Part shown: positions 1-9,284 of the stretch, one piece after another | Position numbering within the stretch: the stretch's first letter is position 1 | Layout of the letters: the number at the start of each line of letters is the position of its first letter | Assembly: GCF_900176135.1 (NCBI RefSeq) | Contig: NZ_FWWW01000076.1 | Coordinates: 49,942-113,941 of the forward strand | Reading direction: 5' to 3' | Length of the DNA stretch: 64,000 nt | DNA from: Hymenobacter roseosalivarius DSM 11622 | GTDB taxonomy: Bacteria; Bacteroidota; Bacteroidia; Cytophagales; Hymenobacteraceae | Translations under genes and position numbers: made by a program | The notes under the pieces: model-generated | Told to the model about the DNA's origin: nothing | What the model saw: only the letters and a program-made list of their open reading frames with translations | The model's database searches: none

Positions 1-1
1 T

Positions 2-2017
2 GACACTGGCAACGACACCGTGAAGATGAGCAAGCAGGTGCAGGGCGGTGTACACTACTACGGCCTCGGCGACAAGCCCGACAATATGAACCTGCGCGGC
101 AAGCGCTACACCAACTGGGGTACCGATACCTACGGCTACGTAAAAGGCTCGGACCCGCTGTACAAGAACATCCCGTTTTACCTGGAGCTGCACCAGAAAA
201 TCGCCCACGGCATCTTCTTCGATAATACGTTCAAAGCCAGCTTCGACTTTGCTGCCGAGCGCGCCGACGTCACTAGCTTCTGGGCACTGGGGGGCGAAAT
301 GAACTACTATTTCCTCTATGGTCCCACGCTCACCGAAGTCACCCAGGAGTACACCCGCCTGACCTGCCCGCCCGAAATGCCCCCCATGTGGGCCCTGGGC
401 TACCACCAGTGCAAGTGGAGCTACTACCCCGAAAGCAATTTCCGGGCTATTGCGGCCGGCTTCCGGGAGCGGCAGATTCCCTGCGATGCGCTCTACTTGG
501 ACATTGACTACATGGACGGCTACCGGTGCTTTACCTGGAGCCCCACCCATTTTCCCGACCCCAAAACCATGGTGCTGGAGTTGGCCGCCGATGGCTTCAA
601 AACCGTCGTTATCATCGACCCCGGCATCAAGATTGATCCTGACTATTTGGTTTATACGGAAGGCCTGGCGAATGACTATTTCTGCCGCCGCGCCGACGGG
701 CCGCTGATGCGCGGCTCTGTGTGGCCGGGCCTGTGCAACTTCCCCGACTTCACCCAACCCGACGTGCGCGAGTGGTGGGCCGGCCTGTTCAAAGGTCTGA
801 TTCAGGAAGATGGCGTGCGCGGCGTGTGGAATGACATGAACGAGCCGGCCGTGTTCGAGAAAGGTACTTTCCCCGATGATGTGCGCTTCAACTACGATGG
901 CAACCCGGCCTCGCACAAAAAGGCCCACAACATCTACGGTATGCAAATGGCTCGGGCCACGGCCGCAGGCGTCAAGCAGTTCAGCTACCCGAACCGGCCC
1001 TTCAGCATCACGCGCAGCACCTACGCCGGCGGGCAGCGCTACTCTTCCGCCTGGACCGGCGACAACATCGCCTCCTGGGAGCACCTCTGGCTGGCTAATA
1101 TTCAGTGTCAACGCCTGAGTATCAGTGGGTTTTCTTTTGTGGGCTCGGATATTGGTGGCTTCGTGGAAACGCCTGACGGCGAGCTGTACGCCCGCTGGAT
1201 TGCGCTGGCGGCTTTTCACCCGTTCTTCCGTACCCACTCCAGTGGCGACCACGGCGACCAGGAGCCCTGGTCGTTTGGGGAAGAGGTAACCGATCTGGCG
1301 CGCAAGTTTATCAGCCTGCGCTACCAGCTGCTGCCCTACGTGTACACCACGTTCTGGCAGTACGTGCAGCAGGGCACACCCATGCTGCGCCCCATGGCTT
1401 TCCTCGACCAGACCGACACGGATACCTACCTGCGCATGGCCGAGTTCAGCCTCGGCGACCATCTGCTGGTGTGCCCTATCACCACCGCCGGCGCCGATGG
1501 CCGCTGGATGTACCTGCCCAAAGGCCAGTGGTACTACTGGTGGACCGATGAAGTGCGCACCGGCGGGGCCGAAGTATGGGCCAGCGCCGCCCTCGACCGG
1601 ATTCCGCTCTTCGTAAAAGCCGGCGCCGTCATTCCCCTCTACCCCATCATGCAGTACGTGGGCGAGAAAGTAGTGGAAGAAATAACCCTGCACGTTTACT
1701 ACAAAAACGGCACGGAGCACAGCGTTCTTTACGATGATGGCGGCGAAGGCTACGGCTATCAGGAAGGCCACGCCACTACGCGCCGCTTCACCCTCACCGG
1801 TACCGATACCACGCTCACGCTCCGCCAGGAAATCGAAGGCGACTACCAGCCTAGTTTCGCTACCTATCGCGTAGTGTTGCATAGCCTGCCCTTCGCTCCG
1901 CTGAAAGGCACCGTCGATGCAAAAGCCGCTCCTTTGACGGAAAATGAAGCGGATACAGGTGCTACGCTGCCGCAAACTATTGTGAAGGCCGGCTTTGCTG
2001 AAATTGTGATTAAGTAA
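2..2017 (+). CDS. Glycoside hydrolase family 31 alpha-glucosidase, 5'-truncated by window edge
   Basis: This is the C-terminal part of a GH31 enzyme, a retaining alpha-glycosidase acting on alpha-glucosides such as maltodextrins. The frame is open from base 2, so the true start lies upstream; a GTG at 20 is only the first in-window start-type codon. Counting from that GTG, the GH31 nucleophile signature WNDMNEP lies near residue 272 (Asp) and the acid/base region WTGDN near residue 348 (Asp). An aromatic-rich (beta/alpha)8 barrel precedes them and a beta-sandwich C-terminal region follows, including the stretch around PLFVKAGAVIPL. The gene ends just before a bidirectional terminator shared with the converging lipase gene. 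Family assignment is firm; the exact substrate cannot be read from sequence. Confidence 0.93.
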   Translation, partial: DTGNDTVKMSKQVQGGVHYYGLGDKPDNMNLRGKRYTNWGTDTYGYVKGSDPLYKNIPFYLELHQKIAHGIFFDNTFKASFDFAAERADVTSFWALGGEMNYYFLYGPTLTEVTQEYTRLTCPPEMPPMWALGYHQCKWSYYPESNFRAIAAGFRERQIPCDALYLDIDYMDGYRCFTWSPTHFPDPKTMVLELAADGFKTVVIIDPGIKIDPDYLVYTEGLANDYFCRRADGPLMRGSVWPGLCNFPDFTQPDVREWWAGLFKGLIQEDGVRGVWNDMNEPAVFEKGTFPDDVRFNYDGNPASHKKAHNIYGMQMARATAAGVKQFSYPNRPFSITRSTYAGGQRYSSAWTGDNIASWEHLWLANIQCQRLSISGFSFVGSDIGGFVETPDGELYARWIALAAFHPFFRTHSSGDHGDQEPWSFGEEVTDLARKFISLRYQLLPYVYTTFWQYVQQGTPMLRPMAFLDQTDTDTYLRMAEFSLGDHLLVCPITTAGADGRWMYLPKGQWYYWWTDEVRTGGAEVWASAALDRIPLFVKAGAVIPLYPIMQYVGEKVVEEITLHVYYKNGTEHSVLYDDGGEGYGYQEGHATTRRFTLTGTDTTLTLRQEIEGDYQPSFATYRVVLHSLPFAPLKGTVDAKAAPLTENEADTGATLPQTIVKAGFAEIVIK

Positions 2018-2031
2018 GTGTTTTACTTTAT

Positions 2032-2066
2032 AAAAAAGCCCCCCAGAATTACTCTGGGGGGCTTTT
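2032..2066. terminator. Bidirectional terminator made from a G6C inverted pair
   Basis: A perfect stem (AGCCCCCCAGA / TCTGGGGGGCT) with a 5-base loop is flanked by A-tract and T-tract. It lies between converging genes (GH31 and lipase), so it can serve both strands. Its arms are copies of the window-wide GGGGGGC(A/T) motif. Confidence 0.9.
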
Positions 2067-2081
2067 TGGCAGAGTGGCTCG

Positions 2082-3188
2082 CTACACCTGCTCCCGCAGA
2101 TACTGATACACCTCCGGGTTGCTGAGCAGGCCTATATGGCTTTGCTGGGAGAATACGGTAGTTGTCACCATGGAGCCGGCCGGCAGCGCCGGGTCGCCGA
2201 AGGTGCGGCCGATGGCGCTGCCGCCACCCACTAGGCCGTCGCCGAAATAGTGGTCGAGGGCGGAGCCCAGGGTTTTGAGCAGAGAGCCGACCAGCACATG
2301 GTAGTGCACCCCCGGCAAGGGTGGCACTACGGTGCGGGGGGCAAAAATGTCGTTGGCGCGCGGGTTTTGCCAGTCCTCATCTATTAGCCAGGCATAGCGC
2401 AGGTCCTTGATGCCGTTGCTGCGCTGGTCCATAGCTTTGCTGAGGAAGCGCGTAGGAGCCACGTTTATCTTGCGTAGCAGCACAGAAGTCAGGTGGCTGT
2501 TTTGCTCCAGAAAAGAGCCATCATTGGGTACGCCCAGCAGGAATACCGACTTCAGAGACGTCACCCACGGAGCTTTCCCCTGACCTTTGCGGGCGCCATA
2601 GTAGCCCGCGCTACGAATTACCAGGCCCCCCATGGAGTGGCCCACCAGCACCAGTTCGCCAATAGCTTCGGCGTGAGTCTCAAACAGCTCGCTTAATAAC
2701 GTGTTGAGCAGCTGGCCGTTCTTCGAAATATGCAGGCCGCTATTGTAGCGTACATAGAGAGACCGTACACCGGCTTCGCGCTGAAGCAATGGCCCGTAGC
2801 GCGGCGTATCCGGCATGCCCGACTGCCAGATCATCTCGTCGCCCATGAGACCATGCAGAAACACGACGGTTTTCTGCGACTCACCACTCAGTCGCAAGTC
2901 AGCAACGGCGACATCGACCCCGTGCTGACGAAAACTCAGCTGAATGGCCCGGCGGTCCTGGCGCTCGGCCAGCTGGTCGCCGATGGCCCCATTGAGCACG
3001 GGCAGCGTAAAATGACGGTACGCCTGACCCGTGCGGTACAGAAAATCCAGACCCGTACCGGGCAAAGCGGCTGCCCGGCGCATAGCCGTTCGGGCCCGCT
3101 GCCACCGCGACGATGGTTGCTGTTGGGGCGGCGTGCTATCAGCGGCAGAGTTGAGTGAAGGATTCTCGGGGGGCAATTCTATGGTCAC
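2082..3188 (-). CDS. Alpha/beta hydrolase, lipase/esterase-like (GHSMGG)
   Basis: A 368-residue alpha/beta-hydrolase-fold protein. The nucleophile elbow GHSMGG places the catalytic Ser near residue 185, and the oxyanion strand FLHGLMGD lies near 110-117. A His in the C-terminal segment QQSHIGLL is a candidate for the catalytic His. The first 80 residues are basic and Pro/Gln-rich with no signal peptide, so it is probably cytoplasmic or loosely membrane-associated. The start is a GTG that overlaps the TGA stop of the upstream gene by four bases (GTGA), implying translational coupling. The substrate is unknown; family members act on lipids or small esters. Confidence 0.75.
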   Translation of the reverse strand: MTIELPPENPSLNSAADSTPPQQQPSSRWQRARTAMRRAAALPGTGLDFLYRTGQAYRHFTLPVLNGAIGDQLAERQDRRAIQLSFRQHGVDVAVADLRLSGESQKTVVFLHGLMGDEMIWQSGMPDTPRYGPLLQREAGVRSLYVRYNSGLHISKNGQLLNTLLSELFETHAEAIGELVLVGHSMGGLVIRSAGYYGARKGQGKAPWVTSLKSVFLLGVPNDGSFLEQNSHLTSVLLRKINVAPTRFLSKAMDQRSNGIKDLRYAWLIDEDWQNPRANDIFAPRTVVPPLPGVHYHVLVGSLLKTLGSALDHYFGDGLVGGGSAIGRTFGDPALPAGSMVTTTVFSQQSHIGLLSNPEVYQYLREQV

Positions 3189-4135
3189 TGAATCACTAAT
3201 TTGCGGGTTAGCGTGCCTTCCGTCGTGCTCAGGCGTAGTAAATACACGCCCGCGGGTTGGCCCCGCAGACTAATAAGCCGCCCACTAGCGGCGCTGGTGG
3301 GTGCCGCACCCTGCCGCAATACTACTCGGCCCGTGGCATCCGAGATGGTAAAAGGAGCAGTAGCGACACCCGGCTTTTGTAAGGAAGCCAGCGAGAAATC
3401 GCCGTTGGAGCTGGGATTAGGATACACAACCAGGGCGGCTTCCAGTTGCGGATTACGATCGGCGGTGACGGTGAGGGGCACGGTCACGTCGTCAATAAAT
3501 AAAGCAGCGGTAGTAGACGGCGTCTGGTTGGTACCGGCGGTGAAAACGATGCGCAATGTGTCGGGCATCACGGCTGAGCCGTAGGTAATAGGTAGGTTGA
3601 TCAGGGTATACGTGTTTATCCCACCATTCAGGGTGATGCCCGCCTGCCCGATTGCCTGTCCCTCTTTCGAGAGCACCACAGCCGCCTGCCCGGCGTCGGC
3701 GGCGACGCCGGTATACTTGTACCAGAATTGCAGCGAGGTGGGGCGGGCCGTGAAGGGAATGCCACCCGGCCGCAGCCGAACGATGTCTTCTTGCGTGCGG
3801 GGTAGGTTCGTGGGACTGATTTCGGGGACTTTGGTACCAAGCAGCAGCAGCGCGGGCACAGGGAAAGTGCCCAGGATGGGAATGGTTACGTTGCGAAAGC
3901 TCAGTCGGGCCGCAAATGCTCCCGTGCGCGATTCCGTCGATTTCGTGACACCATTCACGGCTATAAACAGGTTGGCCGCTATCTGGTCGGAGGTAATCCA
4001 CTGGACGGGGCCTTCGGGGCCGTTTTCCCGGTTCCAGGTTTCCAGGGTGCCATTCGCCAGGGTGGTTTGGGCCACAGCCGCGCCCGACCAGCAGATGCCA
4101 CCAAGTAAAGCGAGCGAGAGTAAAGAAGCCTTCAT
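3185..4135 (-). CDS. Secreted protein with T9SS C-terminal sorting domain
   Basis: About 316 residues. I chose the ATG at 4135 because it gives a clean Sec signal peptide (MKASLLSLALLGG, cleavage near AVAQ); a longer frame upstream has none. The middle part (TLETW..., GPVQWITSD...) looks like a beta-sandwich carbohydrate-binding or PCMD-like module, but I cannot name it. The last ~75 residues form a type A type IX secretion sorting domain: YPNPSSNGDFSL, then ISDATGRVVL, then a final LVIQ strand. The protein should cross the outer membrane by T9SS and be anchored or released. It precedes, and overlaps by four bases, the lipase gene. Specific function unknown. Confidence 0.75.
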   Translation of the reverse strand: MKASLLSLALLGGICWSGAAVAQTTLANGTLETWNRENGPEGPVQWITSDQIAANLFIAVNGVTKSTESRTGAFAARLSFRNVTIPILGTFPVPALLLLGTKVPEISPTNLPRTQEDIVRLRPGGIPFTARPTSLQFWYKYTGVAADAGQAAVVLSKEGQAIGQAGITLNGGINTYTLINLPITYGSAVMPDTLRIVFTAGTNQTPSTTAALFIDDVTVPLTVTADRNPQLEAALVVYPNPSSNGDFSLASLQKPGVATAPFTISDATGRVVLRQGAAPTSAASGRLISLRGQPAGVYLLRLSTTEGTLTRKLVIQ

Positions 4136-4303
4136 ATAGAAGAAATAAGTTGGAGGTGGGGCAAAGGTGGGAGCAGAGTACATGCCGGTGTAAATGCCGG
4201 GTAATAGGTACACTACGTTGCTGAGCGGCTGTTGGGTTGTTGGTCAGCAGCTAATTTGGGCCAGGCCGCCGTGGCTTTCCAAATTTTGGGAAAAATACAG
4301 AAA

Positions 4304-5146
4304 TTATTGAACTTTAACAGTGCCCAGTAGCCAGCCGCGCCCTAGCCCCAGCCCAACCAGCGCACCCGTACCTAAGCCGCCTAAGTGCGCCGCGTGATCA
4401 ATATTACCCCCCAGCCCGCCCACTAGTCCGTTGAGCATAAAGTAGAAGACAAACCACAGCATAGTGCGCCGCTGGGCGCGACTGAAGGGCACCGCGCGCG
4501 TTGCGAGTAAAGCCAGCAACAGCCCATACAACCCAAAAATCGCCCCCGATGCTCCCACCGAGTTTACGCCCGCGCTATTCCACCACAAGCTGGCCAGGCT
4601 ACCCCCGATGCCGCACACCAAAAAGCCCCCCAGCAAGCGCCACCTGCCCAGCAGCGGCTCCAGCAACGACCCCAAAAACAACAGCCCCAGGCCGTTGAGC
4701 AGCAAATGCGCTACGCTGCCGTGCAGAAAGCAGCTGGTAAGCAGGCGCCAGGGCTGGCCGTGCAAGGTGAGCGGCGAAAAATTAGACCCCCACATTACCA
4801 GCTCCCCTCCACTCGGTGCAAGCGGATCGGCGGCGGTAAATGCCAGCAGCGCGTAAATCACTAGGTTCAGGTCGAGCAGCAGGGGCGTGACGAAGAACGA
4901 CCCCGCCGGCCACAGCAGCGCCCGCAGGCTCCGCAGCAGGAGGCGGCCGGTGCTTTCGTCGAGGAGTGGGGAGGGTGGCGGAGTGGGCGGGGCGGGCGCC
5001 TCCGTGGGCACAAGGCCGCGCCGCTGCAATTCGCGCACGGCGGCCTGCACTACCGCGGGCGGAAAGCGTTGCGCCTGCTGCGCTAGAAAGAAAAGCTCAG
5101 CGTCGGTTTTCTGGGTGAATAAGTGGTGGGAGTCGTCGGGGGACAT
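4304..5146 (-). CDS. Rhomboid family intramembrane serine protease with extra N-terminal domain
   Basis: A 280-residue polytopic membrane protein. Rhomboid hallmarks are present: a WR pair (133-134), the HLLLNG helix with the oxyanion Asn near 151, catalytic Ser 200 in GASGAIFG, and catalytic His 254 in DHAAHLGG. It should cleave single-pass membrane proteins within the bilayer. A soluble ~45-residue N-terminal domain (LFTQKTDAELFFLAQQ...RRGL) plus a Pro-rich linker precedes the membrane part. This domain is shared with the upstream neighbour, whose stop is 19 bases away, so the two are probably one operon. The shared domain has no function I recognise. Confidence 0.88.
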   Translation of the reverse strand: MSPDDSHHLFTQKTDAELFFLAQQAQRFPPAVVQAAVRELQRRGLVPTEAPAPPTPPPSPLLDESTGRLLLRSLRALLWPAGSFFVTPLLLDLNLVIYALLAFTAADPLAPSGGELVMWGSNFSPLTLHGQPWRLLTSCFLHGSVAHLLLNGLGLLFLGSLLEPLLGRWRLLGGFLVCGIGGSLASLWWNSAGVNSVGASGAIFGLYGLLLALLATRAVPFSRAQRRTMLWFVFYFMLNGLVGGLGGNIDHAAHLGGLGTGALVGLGLGRGWLLGTVKVQ

Positions 5147-5165
5147 AAGGACAGTAGCCTGATTA

Positions 5166-5987
5166 TCAGCGCGCTACCGTCAGATCGATGTGGCGGGTGG
5201 GCTGCTTGCCGCCGCGCAGCTCATACAGCATATCCGCCACCGGGGCCAACGTATTGCGTACTTCTTTATCGAGGGGCGGGCGGCCAAGGGCGTAGTTATC
5301 GCGCATTTGCTGCAATGACTGCATGCGCCGGTTGGCTATGTCGTGCATCATATTCACGCGCTCCTGCATGGCCGGACGCAGATTGTGATTGTACACCAAT
5401 ACGCGCGTTAGCTCCCGCCATTGGTCATATACCAGTGTGGTCTTGCCCAGAAACGTGGAATCTATTTTGGCAATTGCTACCTGATCGGCCAGGAATTCTG
5501 CTTGATTTTCGGCCTTCCAGAAACGACCCGCCAGAATCAGGTATTTGCCCAGCGGCTTTTTGTCGGTGCGCTCTTTGGTGGGCAAAAGGCTTGGCTCCTG
5601 TTTTACTTGCGCGGCGGTTTCGGCGTCAAAGGTCGGTAGCACATTCAGCTCCACCGATTTCAGCTCTATGGGAGCTTTAGGCGCAACGGCAAAAGCAGGC
5701 GACGGCCTATAAAACTGATTATACAAAAAGCCCCCCACGACGAGCAGCGCCCCGCCGATGACAGGAGCCAGCCAGCGCCGCTCGGCGGGCTCGTGGTCAT
5801 AGTCTGTTACAAAGCTTTCAGTATCAGTCAGGTGGGAGCGGGTAGCTGCTCCGCGACGATGCAGCTCTTGCCGCGCCGCCGTCACCACGTCAGCGTGATA
5901 TAGCTCTGGGTGCTGGAGGAAATAGAGGAGCTCGGTATCGGTTTTCCGGGTAAATAAATCGGTCGTGTTAGCTGGGCTCGATGACAT
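5166..5987 (-). CDS. Single-pass membrane protein sharing an N-terminal domain with the rhomboid neighbour
   Basis: About 273 residues starting at the ATG at 5987. A longer frame exists, but the rhomboid protein begins with the same domain at its own start, which favours this position. Residues ~11-46 (LFTRKTDTELLYFLQHPEL...RRGA) match the rhomboid N-terminus. One membrane helix follows near WLAPVIGGALLVVGGFLY, then a mostly alpha-helical C-terminal region. The protein is not recognised. Its tight spacing to the rhomboid gene suggests co-expression, and it could be a partner or substrate, but that is inference. Confidence 0.6.
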   Translation of the reverse strand: MSSSPANTTDLFTRKTDTELLYFLQHPELYHADVVTAARQELHRRGAATRSHLTDTESFVTDYDHEPAERRWLAPVIGGALLVVGGFLYNQFYRPSPAFAVAPKAPIELKSVELNVLPTFDAETAAQVKQEPSLLPTKERTDKKPLGKYLILAGRFWKAENQAEFLADQVAIAKIDSTFLGKTTLVYDQWRELTRVLVYNHNLRPAMQERVNMMHDIANRRMQSLQQMRDNYALGRPPLDKEVRNTLAPVADMLYELRGGKQPTRHIDLTVAR

Positions 5988-6126
5988 GCGTAAGCTAGAT
6001 AGCAGGTGAGAAATAGTGAGGATACTAAACTCCCCAAGTTGGCAAAAAAGCACGGCAATGCCACCCCTTTTGAGCCGAACCCGCGTATAGTTTAGCAAGC
6101 ACTTTTTCGTTCTAACTACTTCCGCT

Positions 6127-6450
6127 ATGGCAAACGACCAAACCCAACCCGACCAACAGCCCACCGATAGCCGCGCGATTCAGCAAGGCACTGTTTCCCA
6201 ATCCGATCAGCGCCAGCCCGAAGGCCGCCAGGCATCCGGCGACGGCAACGATTCGCTGCGCGGCCTCAACGCCGATGACAACTCCGGCAGCGGCGGCACC
6301 GAAGGCGGTCAGGAGATAAAAAGCGAAAACGTGAGTACCAGCACTACCTATGACGCACCCGGCAACGCCGCCGAAGGCGATGTAGGCGGCAGCACAACCA
6401 GTAGCGGCACAGGCGTATCGGGTGGCGAGACCGGGCGGGTAAACCTTTAA
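6127..6450 (+). CDS. Small hydrophilic, probably disordered protein (first of a pair)
   Basis: A 107-residue protein rich in Gly, Ser, Asp, Glu and Gln, with no signal peptide, no membrane segment and no recognisable domain. It begins MANDQTQPDQQ. It is followed 49 bases later by a second 107-residue protein of similar composition and the same MAN start. Gene-like features are an ATG, a sensible intergenic gap, GC-biased third positions and a matching neighbour. It may be a stress-related hydrophilin-like protein; that is only a compositional guess. Confidence 0.55.
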   Translation: MANDQTQPDQQPTDSRAIQQGTVSQSDQRQPEGRQASGDGNDSLRGLNADDNSGSGGTEGGQEIKSENVSTSTTYDAPGNAAEGDVGGSTTSSGTGVSGGETGRVNL

Positions 6451-6499
6451 CCTTCAGTGCTGTATTTTCTTATTTCACCCTCAATCTAATTTTAGCATC

Positions 6500-6823
6500 A
6501 TGGCAAATCATCCCCAAAATACCGACACCACTTCCGAAGATAGCGGCGCAGGCCGCGTAAGTACTACCAACAGTGGGCAAGACGGCACCTCTATTAACAA
6601 AGCCTTCTCCGCCGCCAAAAAAGCCGAGCAAAAAGACGAGAGCCAGCAAGGCGGCCAAAACCCCGACACCACCAGCACCCAGGGCAATATGGGTGACGGT
6701 GCCGGCATCCGCGGCGACTACGGCGACAGCGACCAAACCAACGGCATGGAAGGCGAAGACGGTGCTGACATGCGCCGCGCCGCCGAGGCTGGTGACGAAA
6801 GCGAAAACTCTGAGAAGCGGTAA
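6500..6823 (+). CDS. Small hydrophilic, probably disordered protein (second of a pair)
   Basis: A 107-residue low-complexity protein (MANHPQNTDTTSEDSG...) rich in Gly, Asp, Glu, Asn and Lys, without signal or membrane segments. Its length is identical to that of the preceding gene and its composition similar, which suggests an old duplication or a functional pair, although residue-by-residue similarity is weak. Transcription is likely shared with the gene at 6127. Function unknown. Confidence 0.5.
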   Translation: MANHPQNTDTTSEDSGAGRVSTTNSGQDGTSINKAFSAAKKAEQKDESQQGGQNPDTTSTQGNMGDGAGIRGDYGDSDQTNGMEGEDGADMRRAAEAGDESENSEKR

Positions 6824-6933
6824 AGCTTCTTTTGTTTAGAATAGTAGGGCAAATTTGCCCCCCAGAGGCCCCCATTACTTCCCTGAGCTTCATTTGGTAG
6901 GCTGAAAGCACGCTCCCGCGTATCTTCCCAGCT

Positions 6934-8235
6934 ATGAAAACTACCAGATGGTGCCAAAGCAGGTGGTGGGGGCCTTTTTGTGGGGCACTCCTTGGATTGA
7001 GTGGGCTAACCAGTCACTCGGCGACAGCCCAAAACGGCAACCCGCTGCGCCGCCTGCTGCACGCCGATACGGCCCGTTTCGGGCGGGTGCTGTGCGCCCC
7101 GGAGCAGTACCGCATCCAGATTATTTACACCCAGATAAACCGCGACGCCCAGAATAAGCCGCATTTTCGCTCCTACACCTACGGGGGGGCAAATTTGCGG
7201 CGCTACTTCTATCCGGCCAGCACCGTGAAGCTGCCGGCCGCCGTGCTAGCCCTTGAAAAGCTGCGGCAACTGCGGGCTCAGTATCCTGAGCTAACGCCGG
7301 AATCGCCCGTGCGCATCGACTCCGCTTTTGCCGGCCAGGCCCGCGTCGTGCGGGATTCTACCAGTCCAACGGGGCGGGCAAGCATGGCGCACTACATTCG
7401 GAAAGTGTTGCTGGTGAGCGACAACGACGCTTACAACCGGCTATATGAGTTCTTAGGCCCCGGCCGGCTCAATGCGGAGCTGCGCCGGCGGGGCTACCGC
7501 CGGGCACGCCTGCTACATCGCCTTTCCGTCGGGGACCAAGAGCCTGGCTCCCGTCATACTAATCCGATGGTTTTCTTTACTGATTCGGCGCTGCAAACCC
7601 CTGTTTATCAGCAGGAAGCAGGTTTTTTTGCGGGCACCTGGCCCCGGCTTGGCCTCAAGGGCGAAAAGCTAGGCCGGGGCTACCTGCAGGGCGACAAGCT
7701 GGTAGAGCAGCCACTCGATTTTAGCACCAAAAACTACATTTCCCTGGCTAATTTGCAGGCTGTGCTGCGAGCTGTGCTATTCCCGGAAAGCCTGCCCGCG
7801 AAACGCCGCTTTCAACTCGACAAGGCTGATTATCAGCTTTTGAGACAGTATATGTCTATGCTACCGCGGGAAAGCCAGGCTCCGCGCTACGATTCGCTGA
7901 AATATCCCGATAACTACGCCAAGTTCTTGTTGACGGGCGGCCCGCCCGGCCCGTTGCCGCCCGGCGTACGCATCTTCAATAAAATCGGGCAGGCTTATGG
8001 GTTTCTTATTGACAACGCCTACATTATGGATGAGGCGCGGGGCGTTGAGTTTCTCCTTTCCGCCGTGATTTATACGAATGCGGACGGAATTCTGAACGAC
8101 GACCGCTACGAGTACGACACTATCGGCTTCCCCTTCCTACGCGACTTGGGTCGGGCAGTGTACCAATACGAACTAGGGCGCTCACGCCGTCACAAGCCCG
8201 AATTAAGCCAATTCAACCCCGCTTCCGCTAAATAA
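6934..8235 (+). CDS. Secreted serine hydrolase of the class A beta-lactamase/PBP fold
   Basis: A 433-residue protein with an N-terminal signal sequence ending near SATAQ. The three active-site motifs of the penicillin-recognising fold are visible: SxxK as STVK (Ser 96, Lys 99), SDN at 162-164 and KIG at 350-352 in place of KTG. The enzyme is probably periplasmic. Whether it is a true beta-lactamase is unclear, because the long insertions and KIG are unusual. Related Bacteroidota proteins are annotated only as serine hydrolases. The next gene is a D,D-dipeptidase, which fits a cell-wall role. Confidence 0.75.
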   Translation: MKTTRWCQSRWWGPFCGALLGLSGLTSHSATAQNGNPLRRLLHADTARFGRVLCAPEQYRIQIIYTQINRDAQNKPHFRSYTYGGANLRRYFYPASTVKLPAAVLALEKLRQLRAQYPELTPESPVRIDSAFAGQARVVRDSTSPTGRASMAHYIRKVLLVSDNDAYNRLYEFLGPGRLNAELRRRGYRRARLLHRLSVGDQEPGSRHTNPMVFFTDSALQTPVYQQEAGFFAGTWPRLGLKGEKLGRGYLQGDKLVEQPLDFSTKNYISLANLQAVLRAVLFPESLPAKRRFQLDKADYQLLRQYMSMLPRESQAPRYDSLKYPDNYAKFLLTGGPPGPLPPGVRIFNKIGQAYGFLIDNAYIMDEARGVEFLLSAVIYTNADGILNDDRYEYDTIGFPFLRDLGRAVYQYELGRSRRHKPELSQFNPASAK

Positions 8236-8240
8236 GACTC

Positions 8241-8265
8241 TAGGCAGTTTTATGGTGTCTGCCTA
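8241..8265 (+). terminator. Possible weak terminator hairpin
   Basis: TAGGCAG and CTGCCTA form a perfect 7-bp stem just after the serine hydrolase stop. It is followed by an A/T-rich stretch rather than a clean T-tract, so termination is uncertain. Confidence 0.4.
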
Positions 8266-8511
8266 AAATATATTGCTGACAATATGCGGTTTGCTAATCT
8301 TTATAGTAATAAGGCCATTTAAACTGACAATTGTATTTATAGAGGAGCTGGCAACAAATATTTCAAATTGGAGTAGACCCTGATACTTTGATTATAGCTG
8401 TATTTCCCGCAGGCTGGTTTGGCAGGCGCAGACACTGTAGGTGAAAGTGGCCGCTATATTGCATCAGTATAAGCTCACCTTATTATTTAGGTAAGCCTTT
8501 GAGAATTAAAA

Positions 8512-9159
8512 ATGCCCCCCAGCGAGCTGATTTCCAACAATATGCATGGTCTACGTGTCGTCACGACGCCGGACTATTACCACCGGCAGGTGCAGGAAAC
8601 TCCAGAAAGCGAATTGGTTAATTTGGCGGAATTTATACCCGGCATCATGCTGGATATTCGTTATGCAACCGCCGCTAATTTGCTAGGCCGGCCCTTATAT
8701 CAGCAGCCCGCCGCGTACTTGCGGCGGCCAGCCGCGACCGCGCTACGGGCCGTGCAAGCCGAATTGGCTACCGTCGGGATAGGCTTAAAAGTGTTCGACG
8801 CGTACCGACCTTATAGCGCCACCGTGGCTTTTTACGACCATGTGCGCGACGAAACCTACGCGGCCCCGCCTTGGCGCGGCTCCCGGCATAATCGGGGCTG
8901 TGCCGTAGATGTCACCTTGGTAAGTCTGAGTACGGGCGAGTCGCTGATGATGCCCACCGACTTCGACGAACTAACGCCTGCCGCCCACGCTGATTTCTCG
9001 CAGGCGCCTATATTGGCTCTTCTTAATCGGGCAGTGCTCCGGGCTGTCATGAGGCGTCATTACTTCCAGCATTGCCCCGATGAGTGGTGGCATTTCGATC
9101 ATAAATGTTGGGAGGATTACGATTTATTGGATCTGGAATTCGCTGCTTTACAGGCCTGA
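8512..9159 (+). CDS. D-alanyl-D-alanine dipeptidase, VanX/DdpX-like (M15D)
   Basis: A 215-residue zinc D,D-dipeptidase that hydrolyses D-Ala-D-Ala. Family M15D landmarks are all present: Arg 99 in DAYRPYS, Zn ligands His 126 and Asp 133 in SRHNRGCAVD, the catalytic Glu 191 in EWWHFD and the third Zn ligand His 194. No signal peptide is seen with the chosen start, so it may be cytoplasmic, as VanX is. There is no vanHA nearby, so a role in peptidoglycan turnover or D-Ala-D-Ala scavenging is more likely than glycopeptide resistance. A copy of the GGGGGGC motif lies in its first codons. Confidence 0.88.
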   Translation: MPPSELISNNMHGLRVVTTPDYYHRQVQETPESELVNLAEFIPGIMLDIRYATAANLLGRPLYQQPAAYLRRPAATALRAVQAELATVGIGLKVFDAYRPYSATVAFYDHVRDETYAAPPWRGSRHNRGCAVDVTLVSLSTGESLMMPTDFDELTPAAHADFSQAPILALLNRAVLRAVMRRHYFQHCPDEWWHFDHKCWEDYDLLDLEFAALQA

Positions 9160-9284
9160 CTTATAGCGGGCACCGGGTGGCAAGCCGGAAAGCAGGTCAG
9201 ATAAATAGCGGTAAATGTGCGTTTTGTGTCGGCTACGAGCGTTGAGCTATGTAATTTGCGGGCGTTTTACCCGTTTACGTTCCG

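Noticed and set aside
8512..9159. Vancomycin-type resistance cluster
   Set aside because: Only a VanX-like dipeptidase is present; no VanH, ligase or VanRS pair adjoins it, so a resistance role is unsupported.
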